DNA of 64,000 bases from NCBI GenBank assembly GCA_965214995.1, contig CBDCCT010000002.1, forward strand, positions 5,146,001 through 5,210,000, read 5' to 3'. The first letter of the stretch is position 1; each line of letters opens with the position of its first letter. This stretch comes from CBDCCT01 sp965214995 (GTDB lineage: Bacteria; Deinococcota; Deinococci; Deinococcales; Trueperaceae). The translations under genes were made by a program, and so were the position numbers. Below are positions 7,869-15,918 of the stretch, in pieces. Below the pieces are notes generated by a model, which had not been told where the DNA came from, searched no databases, and saw only the letters and a program-made list of their open reading frames with translations.

Positions 7869-8934
7869 TCGCAAAGCTTCCGTTCATCGCGTCGTAAAAG
7901 GGGTCGCCTGGCCCAATTGAGCCGCGCGTGACCCTTTCGCCGGTCAGCGCGGATTTGTACAAGCTGGCGATGAACTCGAGCGTCTCCCTGGCCCCCTCCC
8001 CGCTCGTCAGGGGACGTTCGCCCTTTTCCAAACAGTCGAGCACGTGGCCCGTCTGCGCGTGGTGCAGCGTGGGCGCGTCGGGGGCCACCGTTCGCCAGTT
8101 CTGCAACTCCGCCGCCTCCACCCCGTCCGGCACGCTAAAGGTCCAGTGCTCGTTGCGATAATCGTAAAGATGCCTGAGTTCGACGGTGGCCTTTTGGAAA
8201 TCCAGGCGAAGGTAACTCTCCTGCCGGGGCGACACGACAGAGTTGACGATGGACCCGAGCGCGCCGCTCTCGAAACGCACCGTGGCGAGCGAGACATCCT
8301 CAACCTTTATCTCATGGTCGAGCGTGCCGATCATCGCGCTCACCTCCGCCCAAGGGCCGAACATCCACAAGAACAAGTCTACGGCGTGAATCCCGTGGCC
8401 CATCGTGCAGCCGCCCCCCTCGGTCTCCCACTCCCCACGCCACGGGACCGCGTAATAAGCCTGGTCCCGGTACCAGACCGTTTGACAAATGCCGACGAGG
8501 GCGCGGCCTAAGTCTCCGGCCTCAACTATCCTCTTGAGGTGCTGCGCCCCCGCCCCGAAACGCCACTGGTAGACGCTGCTGCAAAACCCTCCCGTCTCGG
8601 CCTCCGCCTGGGCAATGGTGTCAAGTTCTCTCAGCGACACGGCCAGCGGCTTTTCGCAGAGAACCCAAGCGCCCGCTCTCAAACACTGCACACTTCCTCC
8701 CGCGTGGAGGTGAGGGGGCGTGCAGATGTGAACGAGGTCGGGGCGCTCGCGCTCGAGCATCGTCCCTAAGCTCGTGTAGGCGTTAGGAATGGCGTGCAGC
8801 TTCGCAAAATCAGCGACCGCGTCCTCGCGGATGTCCACGGCGGCGACGAGTTCGGCGCGCTCGGCCTCATGCCTTATGGCTTCAGCATGAACCTTGGCAA
8901 TGCCCCCTGTACCCACAACAGCGACGCGAATCAT
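7861..8934 (-). CDS. Gfo/Idh/MocA-family oxidoreductase
   Basis: A 357-aa NAD(P)-dependent oxidoreductase encoded directly after the permease gene, 7 nt downstream of its stop. It starts MIRVAVVGTGGIAKVHAEA with the classic GxGxxA loop, has LCEKPLAVS (EKP motif) near residue 95 and CTMGHGIHAVDLFLW with the active-site His. Its position at the end of a sugar ABC operon points to oxidation or epimerisation of the imported carbohydrate or inositol-like compound in the cytoplasm. Confidence 0.86.
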   Translation of the reverse strand: MIRVAVVGTGGIAKVHAEAIRHEAERAELVAAVDIREDAVADFAKLHAIPNAYTSLGTMLERERPDLVHICTPPHLHAGGSVQCLRAGAWVLCEKPLAVSLRELDTIAQAEAETGGFCSSVYQWRFGAGAQHLKRIVEAGDLGRALVGICQTVWYRDQAYYAVPWRGEWETEGGGCTMGHGIHAVDLFLWMFGPWAEVSAMIGTLDHEIKVEDVSLATVRFESGALGSIVNSVVSPRQESYLRLDFQKATVELRHLYDYRNEHWTFSVPDGVEAAELQNWRTVAPDAPTLHHAQTGHVLDCLEKGERPLTSGEGARETLEFIASLYKSALTGERVTRGSIGPGDPFYDAMNGSFANG

Positions 8935-8941
8935 AAGCTTA

Positions 8942-9994
8942 TCACTTGATACCCGTCGTGGCGATGCCGGTGGTGATAAAGCGCTGCAAAAAGGCGAACA
9001 CGACCGTGATGGGCAGAAGCGTCAGCACCGTCATGGCTAAGACGAAATGCCACTGGATGTTCAGCTCGCCCTGAAACGAGTTGAGCCCGACTTGGAGGGT
9101 AAAAAGCTCGCTGCGCGTCAAGACGATGAGCGGCCACAAAAAGTCGTTCCAGCGCCACATCACCGAAAAGATCGCCAGCACCGCCAGCGCGGGGGCCGCC
9201 AGGGGCAAAACAATCTGCCAGTAGATGCGCCACTCCGACGCGCCGTCGATACGCGCGGAAGCCAAAAGTTCGTCGGGGATGGTAAGCATGTACTGGCGCA
9301 GCAAAAAAACGCCCGTCGGCGTGGCCGCGCCCGGAATGATAACGCCCCAGAGGCTGTTGACCCAGCCCACCTCGGTGATAACCAGATAGACGGGCACCAA
9401 GATGACCGAGATGGGAATCATCAGGGTGCCGATGATTACGAGAAAAATAACGTTACGACCCCGAAACCGGTATTTGCTCAGCGCAAACGCCGCCATGCTG
9501 TTGATGATGAGCGTGATCAGTGTTGCGGTGACCGTCACAACGACGCTGTTGCGTAAAAAGGTTAGGAAGTTAAAGCGCGCCAACGGTTCCGTGTAATTGT
9601 TCCAGGCAAACTGGACCGAACGCAGCTCCTGACGCGCGTCGATGGGCACCCTGATAATCTCCTCGGGACGCTGCGGGTCAACCATCTGGGCTTCTAAACC
9701 AATGCGCCTGACCTGCGCGAGTCGGGCGAGGGTGCCGTCCTCGAGCCTCACTTCAAAAAGAGGCAGCGGCGTCTCAAAGCCTTCGACCGGCACCGTCTCC
9801 TGGCCGTAGGGCAAAAACGAGGGCGGGAACTCCACCAAGGCCGCGGGCGTTTTGAACGACGACAAGACCAGCCAGAACACCGGCCCGAACATGATGACGA
9901 CGCCCAAAAACAGATAAAGATAGGTGAGAACGTCCGTCACGTGCAAAGAACCGCGGCCCCTGGTGCGGGTAAGAAAGCCCCTAACCACGCTCAT
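8942..9994 (-). CDS. Carbohydrate ABC transporter permease, MalG type
   Basis: A 350-aa inner-membrane permease with about six transmembrane segments. The cytoplasmic EAA loop that docks the ATPase is visible as ARIDGASEWRIYWQIVLPL near residue 250. Between the first and second membrane segments is an extended extracytoplasmic loop of roughly 75 residues (PVEGFETPLPLFEV...), longer than in MalG. GGAGG precedes the ATG. It pairs with the permease at 10042-11085. No ATPase gene is in the operon, so a shared MsmK/UgpC-like ATPase encoded elsewhere must energise it. Confidence 0.92.
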   Translation of the reverse strand: MSVVRGFLTRTRGRGSLHVTDVLTYLYLFLGVVIMFGPVFWLVLSSFKTPAALVEFPPSFLPYGQETVPVEGFETPLPLFEVRLEDGTLARLAQVRRIGLEAQMVDPQRPEEIIRVPIDARQELRSVQFAWNNYTEPLARFNFLTFLRNSVVVTVTATLITLIINSMAAFALSKYRFRGRNVIFLVIIGTLMIPISVILVPVYLVITEVGWVNSLWGVIIPGAATPTGVFLLRQYMLTIPDELLASARIDGASEWRIYWQIVLPLAAPALAVLAIFSVMWRWNDFLWPLIVLTRSELFTLQVGLNSFQGELNIQWHFVLAMTVLTLLPITVVFAFLQRFITTGIATTGIK

Positions 9995-10041
9995 GTCGAG
10001 CCTCCCGATGGGAATTCTGAAAAAGATTTACAGCCATCCTC

Positions 10042-11085
10042 TTACGCCCCATCCGTTCCCCTACCAATCCGAAGTTGAACAAGCGTGAAAATGAGGAGCG
10101 CCACGCCCAGCACCACCGAGGCCGCCGCCGCCAAACCGAAGCGCTGGATTTGGCTCGAGAACCCCGTGTCGTAGATGTACTGAACGAGAAAAAGCGTCGA
10201 GGTGCCCGGCCCGCCGCCGGTAAACACGAAAACCTCGTCAAAAATTTGCACCGCGCGGATGAGCGCCAAAACCAGCACGACCAGCATGGTGGGCATTAAG
10301 AGCGGCAGCGTAATGGCGCGAAAGCTCTGCCAGGCGTTGGCGCCGTCAATCGAGCCGGCGTCGTAAAGCTCGCCGGGGATGGCCTGCAACCCGGCCAACA
10401 GGATGAGCGTATAGAAGCCCATGTGCGCCCAGACGCTGATAAAAATCACCCAGAACATCGCCCAGGTGCTGTCGAGCAAAAAGAGCTGCCGCTCGCCGCC
10501 CAAGGCCAGCAAAAGGGCGTTCAGAAGCCCGTCGCGCTGCAAAATCCACTTCCAGATGAGCGCCACCACCACGGGCGAGAGCAAGACCGGATAGAAGTAG
10601 ACGCTGCGAAAAAAGCCGCGCCATAAAATCTTCCGGTTGAGCACCAGCGCGGTGAGCAGCGAAAAGAACACCATGCCCCCGACCTGGAGGAGCACGAAAG
10701 TCACGCTGTTATGAACCGCCCGCCAAAAGCGGTCCTCGTTGCAGGTGTTGGCGTTCAAAAAGTTGTCGCAGTCGAAAAGGGTCTCGAAGTTTTGCGTGCC
10801 CACGAAAGGCCGGTCTTGCGGGAAGAGTTCGGTCCCGCCCGTGAAAGCGTAGTAAAAGTTGAGCAGCATCGGGAAGAGGATGAAAATGCCGAAGATGAGC
10901 AGGTTCGGCAGGAGGAAAAAGTAGGCCATGCGCCTCACGCCGATGGTGCGCTGCAAGGGCTCGAGCACCCCGTCGAGCGCGTTCATGACGAGGGCGAAAA
11001 GCCCACCGAAGATTCTACCAGCGACTCTACCGGGAAGCTGCGCGACGGAAGCGCGGGGGGTGCCGCTTAGCTTGTGCTGAGCCAT
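10042..11085 (-). CDS. Carbohydrate ABC transporter permease, MalF type
   Basis: A 347-aa inner-membrane permease with six or seven hydrophobic segments, one following the sequence RRMAYFFLLPNLLIFGIFILF. The EAA loop reads GSIDGANAWQSFRAITLPLL near residue 253. It lies between the binding-protein gene (upstream, across a stem-loop) and the second permease (47 nt downstream). The start ATG 11085 has GGGAGG nine bases upstream. It forms the heterodimeric channel with the 8942-9994 product. Confidence 0.92.
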   Translation of the reverse strand: MAQHKLSGTPRASVAQLPGRVAGRIFGGLFALVMNALDGVLEPLQRTIGVRRMAYFFLLPNLLIFGIFILFPMLLNFYYAFTGGTELFPQDRPFVGTQNFETLFDCDNFLNANTCNEDRFWRAVHNSVTFVLLQVGGMVFFSLLTALVLNRKILWRGFFRSVYFYPVLLSPVVVALIWKWILQRDGLLNALLLALGGERQLFLLDSTWAMFWVIFISVWAHMGFYTLILLAGLQAIPGELYDAGSIDGANAWQSFRAITLPLLMPTMLVVLVLALIRAVQIFDEVFVFTGGGPGTSTLFLVQYIYDTGFSSQIQRFGLAAAASVVLGVALLIFTLVQLRIGRGTDGA

Positions 11086-11102
11086 CGTCCTCCCATAGGG
11101 GC

Positions 11103-11144
11103 GGCTACCGGCACGCGCTCAATAGCAAGCGTGTGCCGGTAGCC
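11103..11144 (-). other. Stem-loop between binding protein and permease genes
   Basis: GGCTACCGGCACGCGCT (11103-11119) pairs with 11128-11144 with one mismatch in 17 bp and an 8-nt loop. No T run follows on the minus strand, so it is less a terminator than a 3'-end stabiliser that would keep the upstream binding-protein mRNA more abundant than the permease mRNA, as known for malE-malF and similar operons. Confidence 0.6.
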
Positions 11145-11171
11145 CAAAATTTAGCCGACCGAAGCGTCCCT

Positions 11172-12437
11172 TTACTGGGTCGCTTCGGCAATCTCTTCGT
11201 CGATGTCCTCTTGCATCCGCGCGACGGCCTCGTCCAGCGTGAGTTCGCCGACGATGGCTTGCGTCAGGCGGTCTCGAGTGGCGTCGAACACCACGCGGTT
11301 AAAGGGATAGCCTTGCGCCTGGTAAGCGACCGGGTCGAGAAGGGGCACCTGGGCGGAAAAGGTCGTGAGCGCGTCCGCGCTGAGCGGCAGCTCGGTCTCG
11401 AAATCGACGCCCCTTTCGGCGAGCCCCAGGTGACCGGGGATAAAGAGCGTGCGGGCGTAGAACTCTTCCAGTACGGGCTCGCTCGCTAGGTACGCCATCA
11501 CCCGCGCCACCTCTTCAGGATGCTCGGTGCCGTCAATCGCGACGAGCGCCGCGCCGCCCGGCATCCCGGTGCAGGCGGCGGGGCCGCAGGGGTTAGGGAC
11601 CGCCACCCAGTCAAAAGCGTCGCCTATCGTGTTGGCGAATTGGCCGATTTGCCAGCTACCCGACATATAGAACACGACCTGCCCGTTGATAAACTGCTCG
11701 TTGGCCGCGGCGTAGTTGCCGCCCGAGCCCACCCACACGTCGGGGATCATGGTGCCGTCTTCGTGCCAGTCGAGCATCCGCTGCGCCATGCGGCGAAAGC
11801 CTTCGTCGTCAACCGCGGGGTTGCCCTCGGCGTCAAAGTACGCCGCGCCCTCGCTGATGGCCGGACCTGCCAGGCGGTGCCCGGAGCGGTCCATCGCCAT
11901 TGCGAAGGGGGTGCCCGTGGCCTCGGCGACGCTTTTAGAGACCTCGGCCCACTCGTCCCAGGTGGTGTCGCCCTCGGGCAAGGGAATCCCCGCCTGGTCG
12001 AAGAGCGTCTTGTTCACATACGGACCGGTCACGGTGAGCTGCGTCATAAAGCCGGGAATGGCGCCCGAGCCCTCCGGCCTCAGCCAGTCGAGAAAGGGGC
12101 CGAAGTTCGCTTCCCAGTAGTCGGGATTTTCCAGATAAGGCCGCAGGTCTAAGTAGTATTCCGAGAGCCCGCCCAAGTCGGTGACCCTCGCCATGTCCGG
12201 CCCCTCGCCCGAGGCCAGCTGGAGCGGCAGGCTCTCGAGGATGCCCGAGGCGTAAGCCACGGTGTCGACGGTCACGCCGATATCGGGGTTCTCTTCCTCG
12301 AAACGGTCTAAGAGGTCGCGCAGGACCTCGCCTTCGTTGCCGTCGTCGTACCAGGTGATACGTAGTTCGGTCGTGTTCTGGGCCGAGGCGAAAGGGAGTA
12401 AAAGGGCTGCAACCAAGGTCACAAGCGTGCGGATCAT
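11172..12437 (-). CDS. Sugar ABC transporter substrate-binding protein
   Basis: A 421-aa exported binding protein of the bacterial family 1 (MalE-like) type and the first gene of the operon. It has a signal peptide (MIRTLVTLVAALLLPFASA-Q) and the signatures ITWYDDGNEGEVLRDLLDRF and ENPDIGVTVDTVAY. A mid-protein IAGQ-like stretch, NGQVVFYMSGSWQIGQF, is typical of these proteins. GGAGG stands 4 nt before ATG 12437. Ligand specificity is unknown; the Gfo/Idh/MocA enzymes of the same operon suggest a sugar, sugar acid or cyclitol. Confidence 0.92.
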   Translation of the reverse strand: MIRTLVTLVAALLLPFASAQNTTELRITWYDDGNEGEVLRDLLDRFEEENPDIGVTVDTVAYASGILESLPLQLASGEGPDMARVTDLGGLSEYYLDLRPYLENPDYWEANFGPFLDWLRPEGSGAIPGFMTQLTVTGPYVNKTLFDQAGIPLPEGDTTWDEWAEVSKSVAEATGTPFAMAMDRSGHRLAGPAISEGAAYFDAEGNPAVDDEGFRRMAQRMLDWHEDGTMIPDVWVGSGGNYAAANEQFINGQVVFYMSGSWQIGQFANTIGDAFDWVAVPNPCGPAACTGMPGGAALVAIDGTEHPEEVARVMAYLASEPVLEEFYARTLFIPGHLGLAERGVDFETELPLSADALTTFSAQVPLLDPVAYQAQGYPFNRVVFDATRDRLTQAIVGELTLDEAVARMQEDIDEEIAEATQ

Positions 12438-12984
12438 GGGGCCTCCTGTTATCTGAGTTTGAGCTGACGTAGACTGTCGCGTTAAGCAAGTTCTGGCGTG
12501 CTGTTCACCTCCTTTGGGTTGCCCTGAACTCGTTCAACATCTCGCGGACCCTCAGGCGCTCTCGAGGCGACAGCCCACTTACGCTCAACGTTTCTCTTAA
12601 GCGTCACCTCTCGGGTTGTCTGTCCTCCACTGCCTCACCGGAAGAAGTAGACGCGGTACGGACATAGTACGGACGCAGTGTGGTACTCGCCATCCTGTGC
12701 AAACCTCTCCTGAGCGTGCTGACTTCTGCAACAAATTTTTGTCTACCCCGGCAAACTACCATACGGAAAATTGAAATGTCAAAACGGACAAAGGTGTAAC
12801 TCTAAATAGTGGTAGTGCCGCTGATTGCCTGACAGAACTCTGTTCATGCCGCCAGAGCGAGAGTAGGGAAAGCTTATGACCTCGTCAGGCCTGCCAAAGT
12901 TGAGCAGGTCGAAGCGTTCTTGTTGACGCTTGGCGTGCTGCGTCTTCGAAGCCATAGCGGGTTCCGGGTCTGGTTCTCCTGAGG
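12438..12984. other. 547-bp gap without a clear gene
   Basis: This should contain the promoter of the sugar operon, but no strong -35/-10 pair stands out. Two short minus-strand readings exist. One, at 12779-13000, encodes a possible MASKTQHAKRQQERFDLLNF-type peptide directly outside the IS3 element. The other, near 12530-12605, ends with RVREMLNEFRATQRR and lacks a start. Neither is recognised. They may be remnants of a gene destroyed by insertion. Confidence 0.4.
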
Positions 12985-12996
12985 TGGACCCCGTTG

Positions 12997-13986
12997 TCAA
13001 GACACGATTTGGGGCTGGTCTAAACTACACTCCCTCCTTTCGGTGAGTGCTTGGTGAGTATCGGTAGTCGTGTTAGTTTGTCGGGCTAACCCAAAGTACA
13101 GCTCCGCCGGGGTCTGGTAATCGAGCGACTGATGCAAGCGCTCGTGGTTATAGAAGTTTAAGTAGCGGGTAATGCCTGTTCTTGCCTCTCTTGGGGATTG
13201 GTAGTCGTGCAGATATCCCATTATCGCTCTCGCTGCGCTCGGGCCCTCATATTTGAGACTGCGCCACAGCCTCTCGGTGAAAACGTTGTCGCTGGCTCGC
13301 CCCTTGCCATCCATGCTGACCCTAACGTCAGCACTGCGGAGGAGTTCAAGGTAGGCGGGGCTGGTAAATTGGCTTCCTTGGTCGCTGTTTAAGATGTCGG
13401 GTTTAGCTTGAGCGAACGCCTTGGCGACAGCGCTCAGGACGAACGCCAGTTCCAAACTGTCGTCAAGTTCCCAACTCAGCACATAGCGGGAGAACCAGTC
13501 GAGCACCGCCACCAGATAGAGCCAGCCCTTAGCCAGACGGATATAGGTAATGTCAATGCCCCATACCTGATTCGGCTCGGTAATCGCTAAACCTCTTAGG
13601 AGGTAGGGGTAGACCTGGTGGTCGCTGCGGCGTTTGCTTAAGTTCGGTCCCGGATGAATCCCCTGGATACTCATCTCCCGCATATGCCGTTGAACAGCTT
13701 TACGGTTGAGCTGCCACCCCTCCCGGCGAAGGGTCGCCGCAATGCGCCGCGAGCCGTAGAAGGGACGCAGCGTGTAAAGCTCGTTAGGCGTGGTCGCACC
13801 CGCTACGTCGATGCGGTGCTTTAAGGCGACTTCCTCGGCAGAGGGGGCGAGCGGCTGGTAGTAGAGTCCTGAGCGATTCAAGCCCGACAACTCCGTTTGG
13901 CTTTTGATGGGCATTGCCTGGTCGTCCCAATCAACAAGCCTAAGGCGCTCTCGCTTACTCAACATCAAAACCTTTTTTTGAGCCAC
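12997..13986 (-). CDS. IS3-family transposase OrfB (catalytic part)
   Basis: A 329-aa reading frame with an rve-type integrase core. The DDE residues are visible as WGIDITYIRL (first Asp), DILNSDQGSQFTS (second Asp) and TERLWRSLKYE (Glu), followed by NFYNHERLHQSLDYQTPAE, all typical of the IS3 family. The N-terminal part (SGLNRSGLYYQP, HMREMSIQGIHPGPNLSKR) is the HTH_21 segment. It overlaps OrfA in the -1 frame, across a run of seven A on the transcript, and is probably made as an OrfAB fusion by programmed frameshifting. The frame appears intact. Confidence 0.93.
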   Translation of the reverse strand: MAQKKVLMLSKRERLRLVDWDDQAMPIKSQTELSGLNRSGLYYQPLAPSAEEVALKHRIDVAGATTPNELYTLRPFYGSRRIAATLRREGWQLNRKAVQRHMREMSIQGIHPGPNLSKRRSDHQVYPYLLRGLAITEPNQVWGIDITYIRLAKGWLYLVAVLDWFSRYVLSWELDDSLELAFVLSAVAKAFAQAKPDILNSDQGSQFTSPAYLELLRSADVRVSMDGKGRASDNVFTERLWRSLKYEGPSAARAIMGYLHDYQSPREARTGITRYLNFYNHERLHQSLDYQTPAELYFGLARQTNTTTDTHQALTERRECSLDQPQIVS

Positions 13987-14240
13987 GCCAGTTGCGTGCT
14001 CAAGCGCCCAATCTCGGTATAGAGTTCCTCAACCTTTTGCTCCGCGGCTTCTTGAGCGGCCCTGGCGTCCCTTTCTCGCTCGAACACCCCCGGCAAGCCC
14101 GCCGCCACCTGTTTCTTCCAGCGGTGCAGCATGGTGGGGTGTACCCCATAGGTTGAGGCGAGTTCGGATGCGGTCCTTTCCTCTTTGAGCATTTCCAGCA
14201 CCAGTTGCGCTTTGAAGCTGCTTGAGTGGTTCTTTCTCAT
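13965..14240 (-). CDS. IS3-family transposase OrfA (helix-turn-helix part)
   Basis: A 91-aa protein with the HTH of IS3 OrfA: MRKNHSSSFKAQLVLEMLKE, then ASTYGVHPTMLHRWKKQ, followed by a leucine-zipper-like coiled coil ending IGRLSTQLAWLKKRF. It binds the terminal repeats. Its last codons overlap OrfB at an A7 tract (13973-13979), the likely -1 frameshift site. Nothing suggests it is broken. Confidence 0.9.
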   Translation of the reverse strand: MRKNHSSSFKAQLVLEMLKEERTASELASTYGVHPTMLHRWKKQVAAGLPGVFERERDARAAQEAAEQKVEELYTEIGRLSTQLAWLKKRF

Positions 14241-14293
14241 CTTCTAGGTGTAGCTTAGCCCCTGCCCTTTTTGTGTCCAGTTTCTTGGATCCA

Positions 14294-14683
14294 CTATATA
14301 AGCCCCAGACACTTCTCAAGTTTTTTTGTCAGTAACGAAGCCAAGCTGACTGAGAAAGAAAAGCTTATCATCACCACACTCGAGACGATGCTTGAGCTTA
14401 AACAGCTTCGGCTGCACCCTAGCCGCTTTCGGGATGCGCTGCTAAAGCAAAACGCTGATAGCACGGCGGCCTGGCTCGACACCGTTACCGACACGTCCTT
14501 TTTTTCGCTGCGCAACTTCGCCGCGGGTCTCAAGCAGGAGTGGCCCGCGCTCCAAGCCGCTTGTTCCAGCAAGTACAGCAACGGACCCCTGAGGGGGCGG
14601 TGAACCGCTTGAAACTCATCAAACGACAGATGTATGGGCGGGGCTCATTTAAGCTGCTGCGCAAAAGGGTGTTGCTGGCTTAG
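14294..14683 (+). pseudogene. ISL3-family transposase C-terminal remnant
   Basis: Directly right of the IS3 end, the plus strand reads KLTEKEKLIITTLETMLELK...DTSFFSLRNFAAGLKQEW and then SSKYSNGP. After a one-base frameshift near 14590-14600 it continues VNRLKLIKRQMYGRGSF and KLLRKRVLLA before a TAG at 14681. SNGPxEGxVNRLKLIKRQMYGR is the conserved end of ISL3-family DDE transposases. The N-terminal two thirds are missing. Sequence near 14693-14715 may be the remains of its terminal repeat. Confidence 0.85.
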
Positions 14684-14733
14684 CTTGCACTTAATCAACG
14701 GAAGAACCGGAATTTTTGATAGCCCCTCGGCGC

Positions 14734-15918
14734 TCAAGCGTTACTGCTCACGCCCGCGATATAAACGTGACGGACGGCGGCGTGCCCCCAGGTGTAAAGG
14801 GGATACCGCGGGTTGGCGTGGTCCACCACGATAAAGTCGGCGGCGCAGCCCGGCTCGAGCCGACCCAAATCACCTCGCCCCAGTGCGTCGGCGGCGTGCT
14901 TCGTGCCCGCCGCGAGCGCCTCCCGCAAGCTCAAGCCGCCTAACGCCATAGCGAGCTGCATCGCCAAAAACAGGCTGTTCATGGGGGAGCTGCCGGGGTT
15001 GAAGTCGGTGGCGACGGCGAGCTTCACGCCCGCGTCAAGAGCGGCGCGGCAGTCGGGAAAAGGTTTTTTGAGTAACACGGTTGCACCGGGGAGAATTATG
15101 CCCACCGCGCCGCTCGCCGCCAACGCCGCCCAGTCCTTAGGTGTACACTGCTCGAGGTGGTCCGCCGACAAGCCGCCCATCTCGGCGACCAGCTTCGTCG
15201 CGCCGGTATGCTCGAGCTGTTCGGCGTGAGCTTTTATCTCTAGGCCGTGCGCCAAGGCAGCCTCAAAAATTTGTCTTGTTTCATCAACCGTGAAGGCACC
15301 TCGGTCGCAAAACACGTCCACCGCCTCCGCCAAACCTTGCCGTTCGACTTCGGGAATGAGGTCTTGGCAGAACATCGTCACGTAATCATTTCGGTGCCAG
15401 CCTTGGGGGATGACGTGAGCCAGCAAGGTGGGGATGATGCGTTGCGGGACGTGGGTCTTGAGGCTTTGGGAGACGCGCAGCATCTTGAGTTCGTGTTCGG
15501 GCTCGAGGCCGTACCCGCTTTTGACCTCCAAAGTTGCCACGCCGCCCCCCAGAAAAATCTTCGCTCGCGCTACGGCCAGCTCGAGCAGTTCCTCTTCACT
15601 CGCCGCTTGCGTGGCCTCGACGGTGTTGTAAATGCCGCCACCGGCCTCGAGAATAGCCTCGTACCCTTCGCCGCGACTTCGCTGCTCGTACTCATGAATC
15701 CGGTCACCCGCCCAAACGAGGTGCGTGTGGCTGTCAACAAGGGCGGGTAGAACCCCTTTACCCTCCAGGTCCACCCGCGCCGCGCCCACGTAACCTTTGG
15801 GCAAGTCGGTTTCCGTTCCAACCCAGTCGACTTTCCCCTCGCTAACCACCATCGCCGCCTTCTTAATACTCTCGTCGGGGCTCAGCAGCTCGCTGATGTT
15901 GGTAAAAAGGGTCGTCAC
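14734..15918 (-). CDS. hutI: Imidazolonepropionase HutI
   Basis: Third step of histidine degradation: opens 4-imidazolone-5-propionate to N-formimino-L-glutamate in the cytoplasm. The 394-aa protein is an amidohydrolase-type barrel. Metal ligands are visible in LVDSHTHLVWAGDR (HxH), HAHAEQ-like IKAHAEQLEHTG, and the final Asp in VATDFNPGSSP. The substrate-binding AGGGIYNTVEATQ is also typical. The GTG start at 15918 overlaps the hutU stop as GTGA, so translation is coupled. It is the last gene of the hutC-G-U-I operon and abuts the ISL3 remnant. Confidence 0.95.
   Translation of the reverse strand: MTTLFTNISELLSPDESIKKAAMVVSEGKVDWVGTETDLPKGYVGAARVDLEGKGVLPALVDSHTHLVWAGDRIHEYEQRSRGEGYEAILEAGGGIYNTVEATQAASEEELLELAVARAKIFLGGGVATLEVKSGYGLEPEHELKMLRVSQSLKTHVPQRIIPTLLAHVIPQGWHRNDYVTMFCQDLIPEVERQGLAEAVDVFCDRGAFTVDETRQIFEAALAHGLEIKAHAEQLEHTGATKLVAEMGGLSADHLEQCTPKDWAALAASGAVGIILPGATVLLKKPFPDCRAALDAGVKLAVATDFNPGSSPMNSLFLAMQLAMALGGLSLREALAAGTKHAADALGRGDLGRLEPGCAADFIVVDHANPRYPLYTWGHAAVRHVYIAGVSSNA

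Larger units (their letters stand above)
12985..14293 (-). mobile_element. IS3-family insertion sequence
   Basis: About 1.31 kb with two overlapping transposase frames. The ends are imperfect inverted repeats: TGGACCC... at 12985 inward and TGGATCC... on the other strand from 14293 inward, sharing GACAC, GGG and CTAA blocks at the same distance over about 39 bp. No 3-5 bp target duplication is visible (left flank ...CTGAGG, right flank CTATA...). The element lies against an ISL3 transposase remnant on its right side, so it sits in a nested insertion site. Confidence 0.8.

Noticed and set aside
12779..13000. 73-codon minus-strand ORF at the left IS3 end
   Set aside because: It starts inside the transposase 3' end and crosses the element boundary, has no family resemblance, and is best treated as flanking debris.
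12985..14293. Target-site duplication of the IS3 element
   Set aside because: Flanking bases on the two sides do not match over 3-5 bp for any reasonable choice of element ends.
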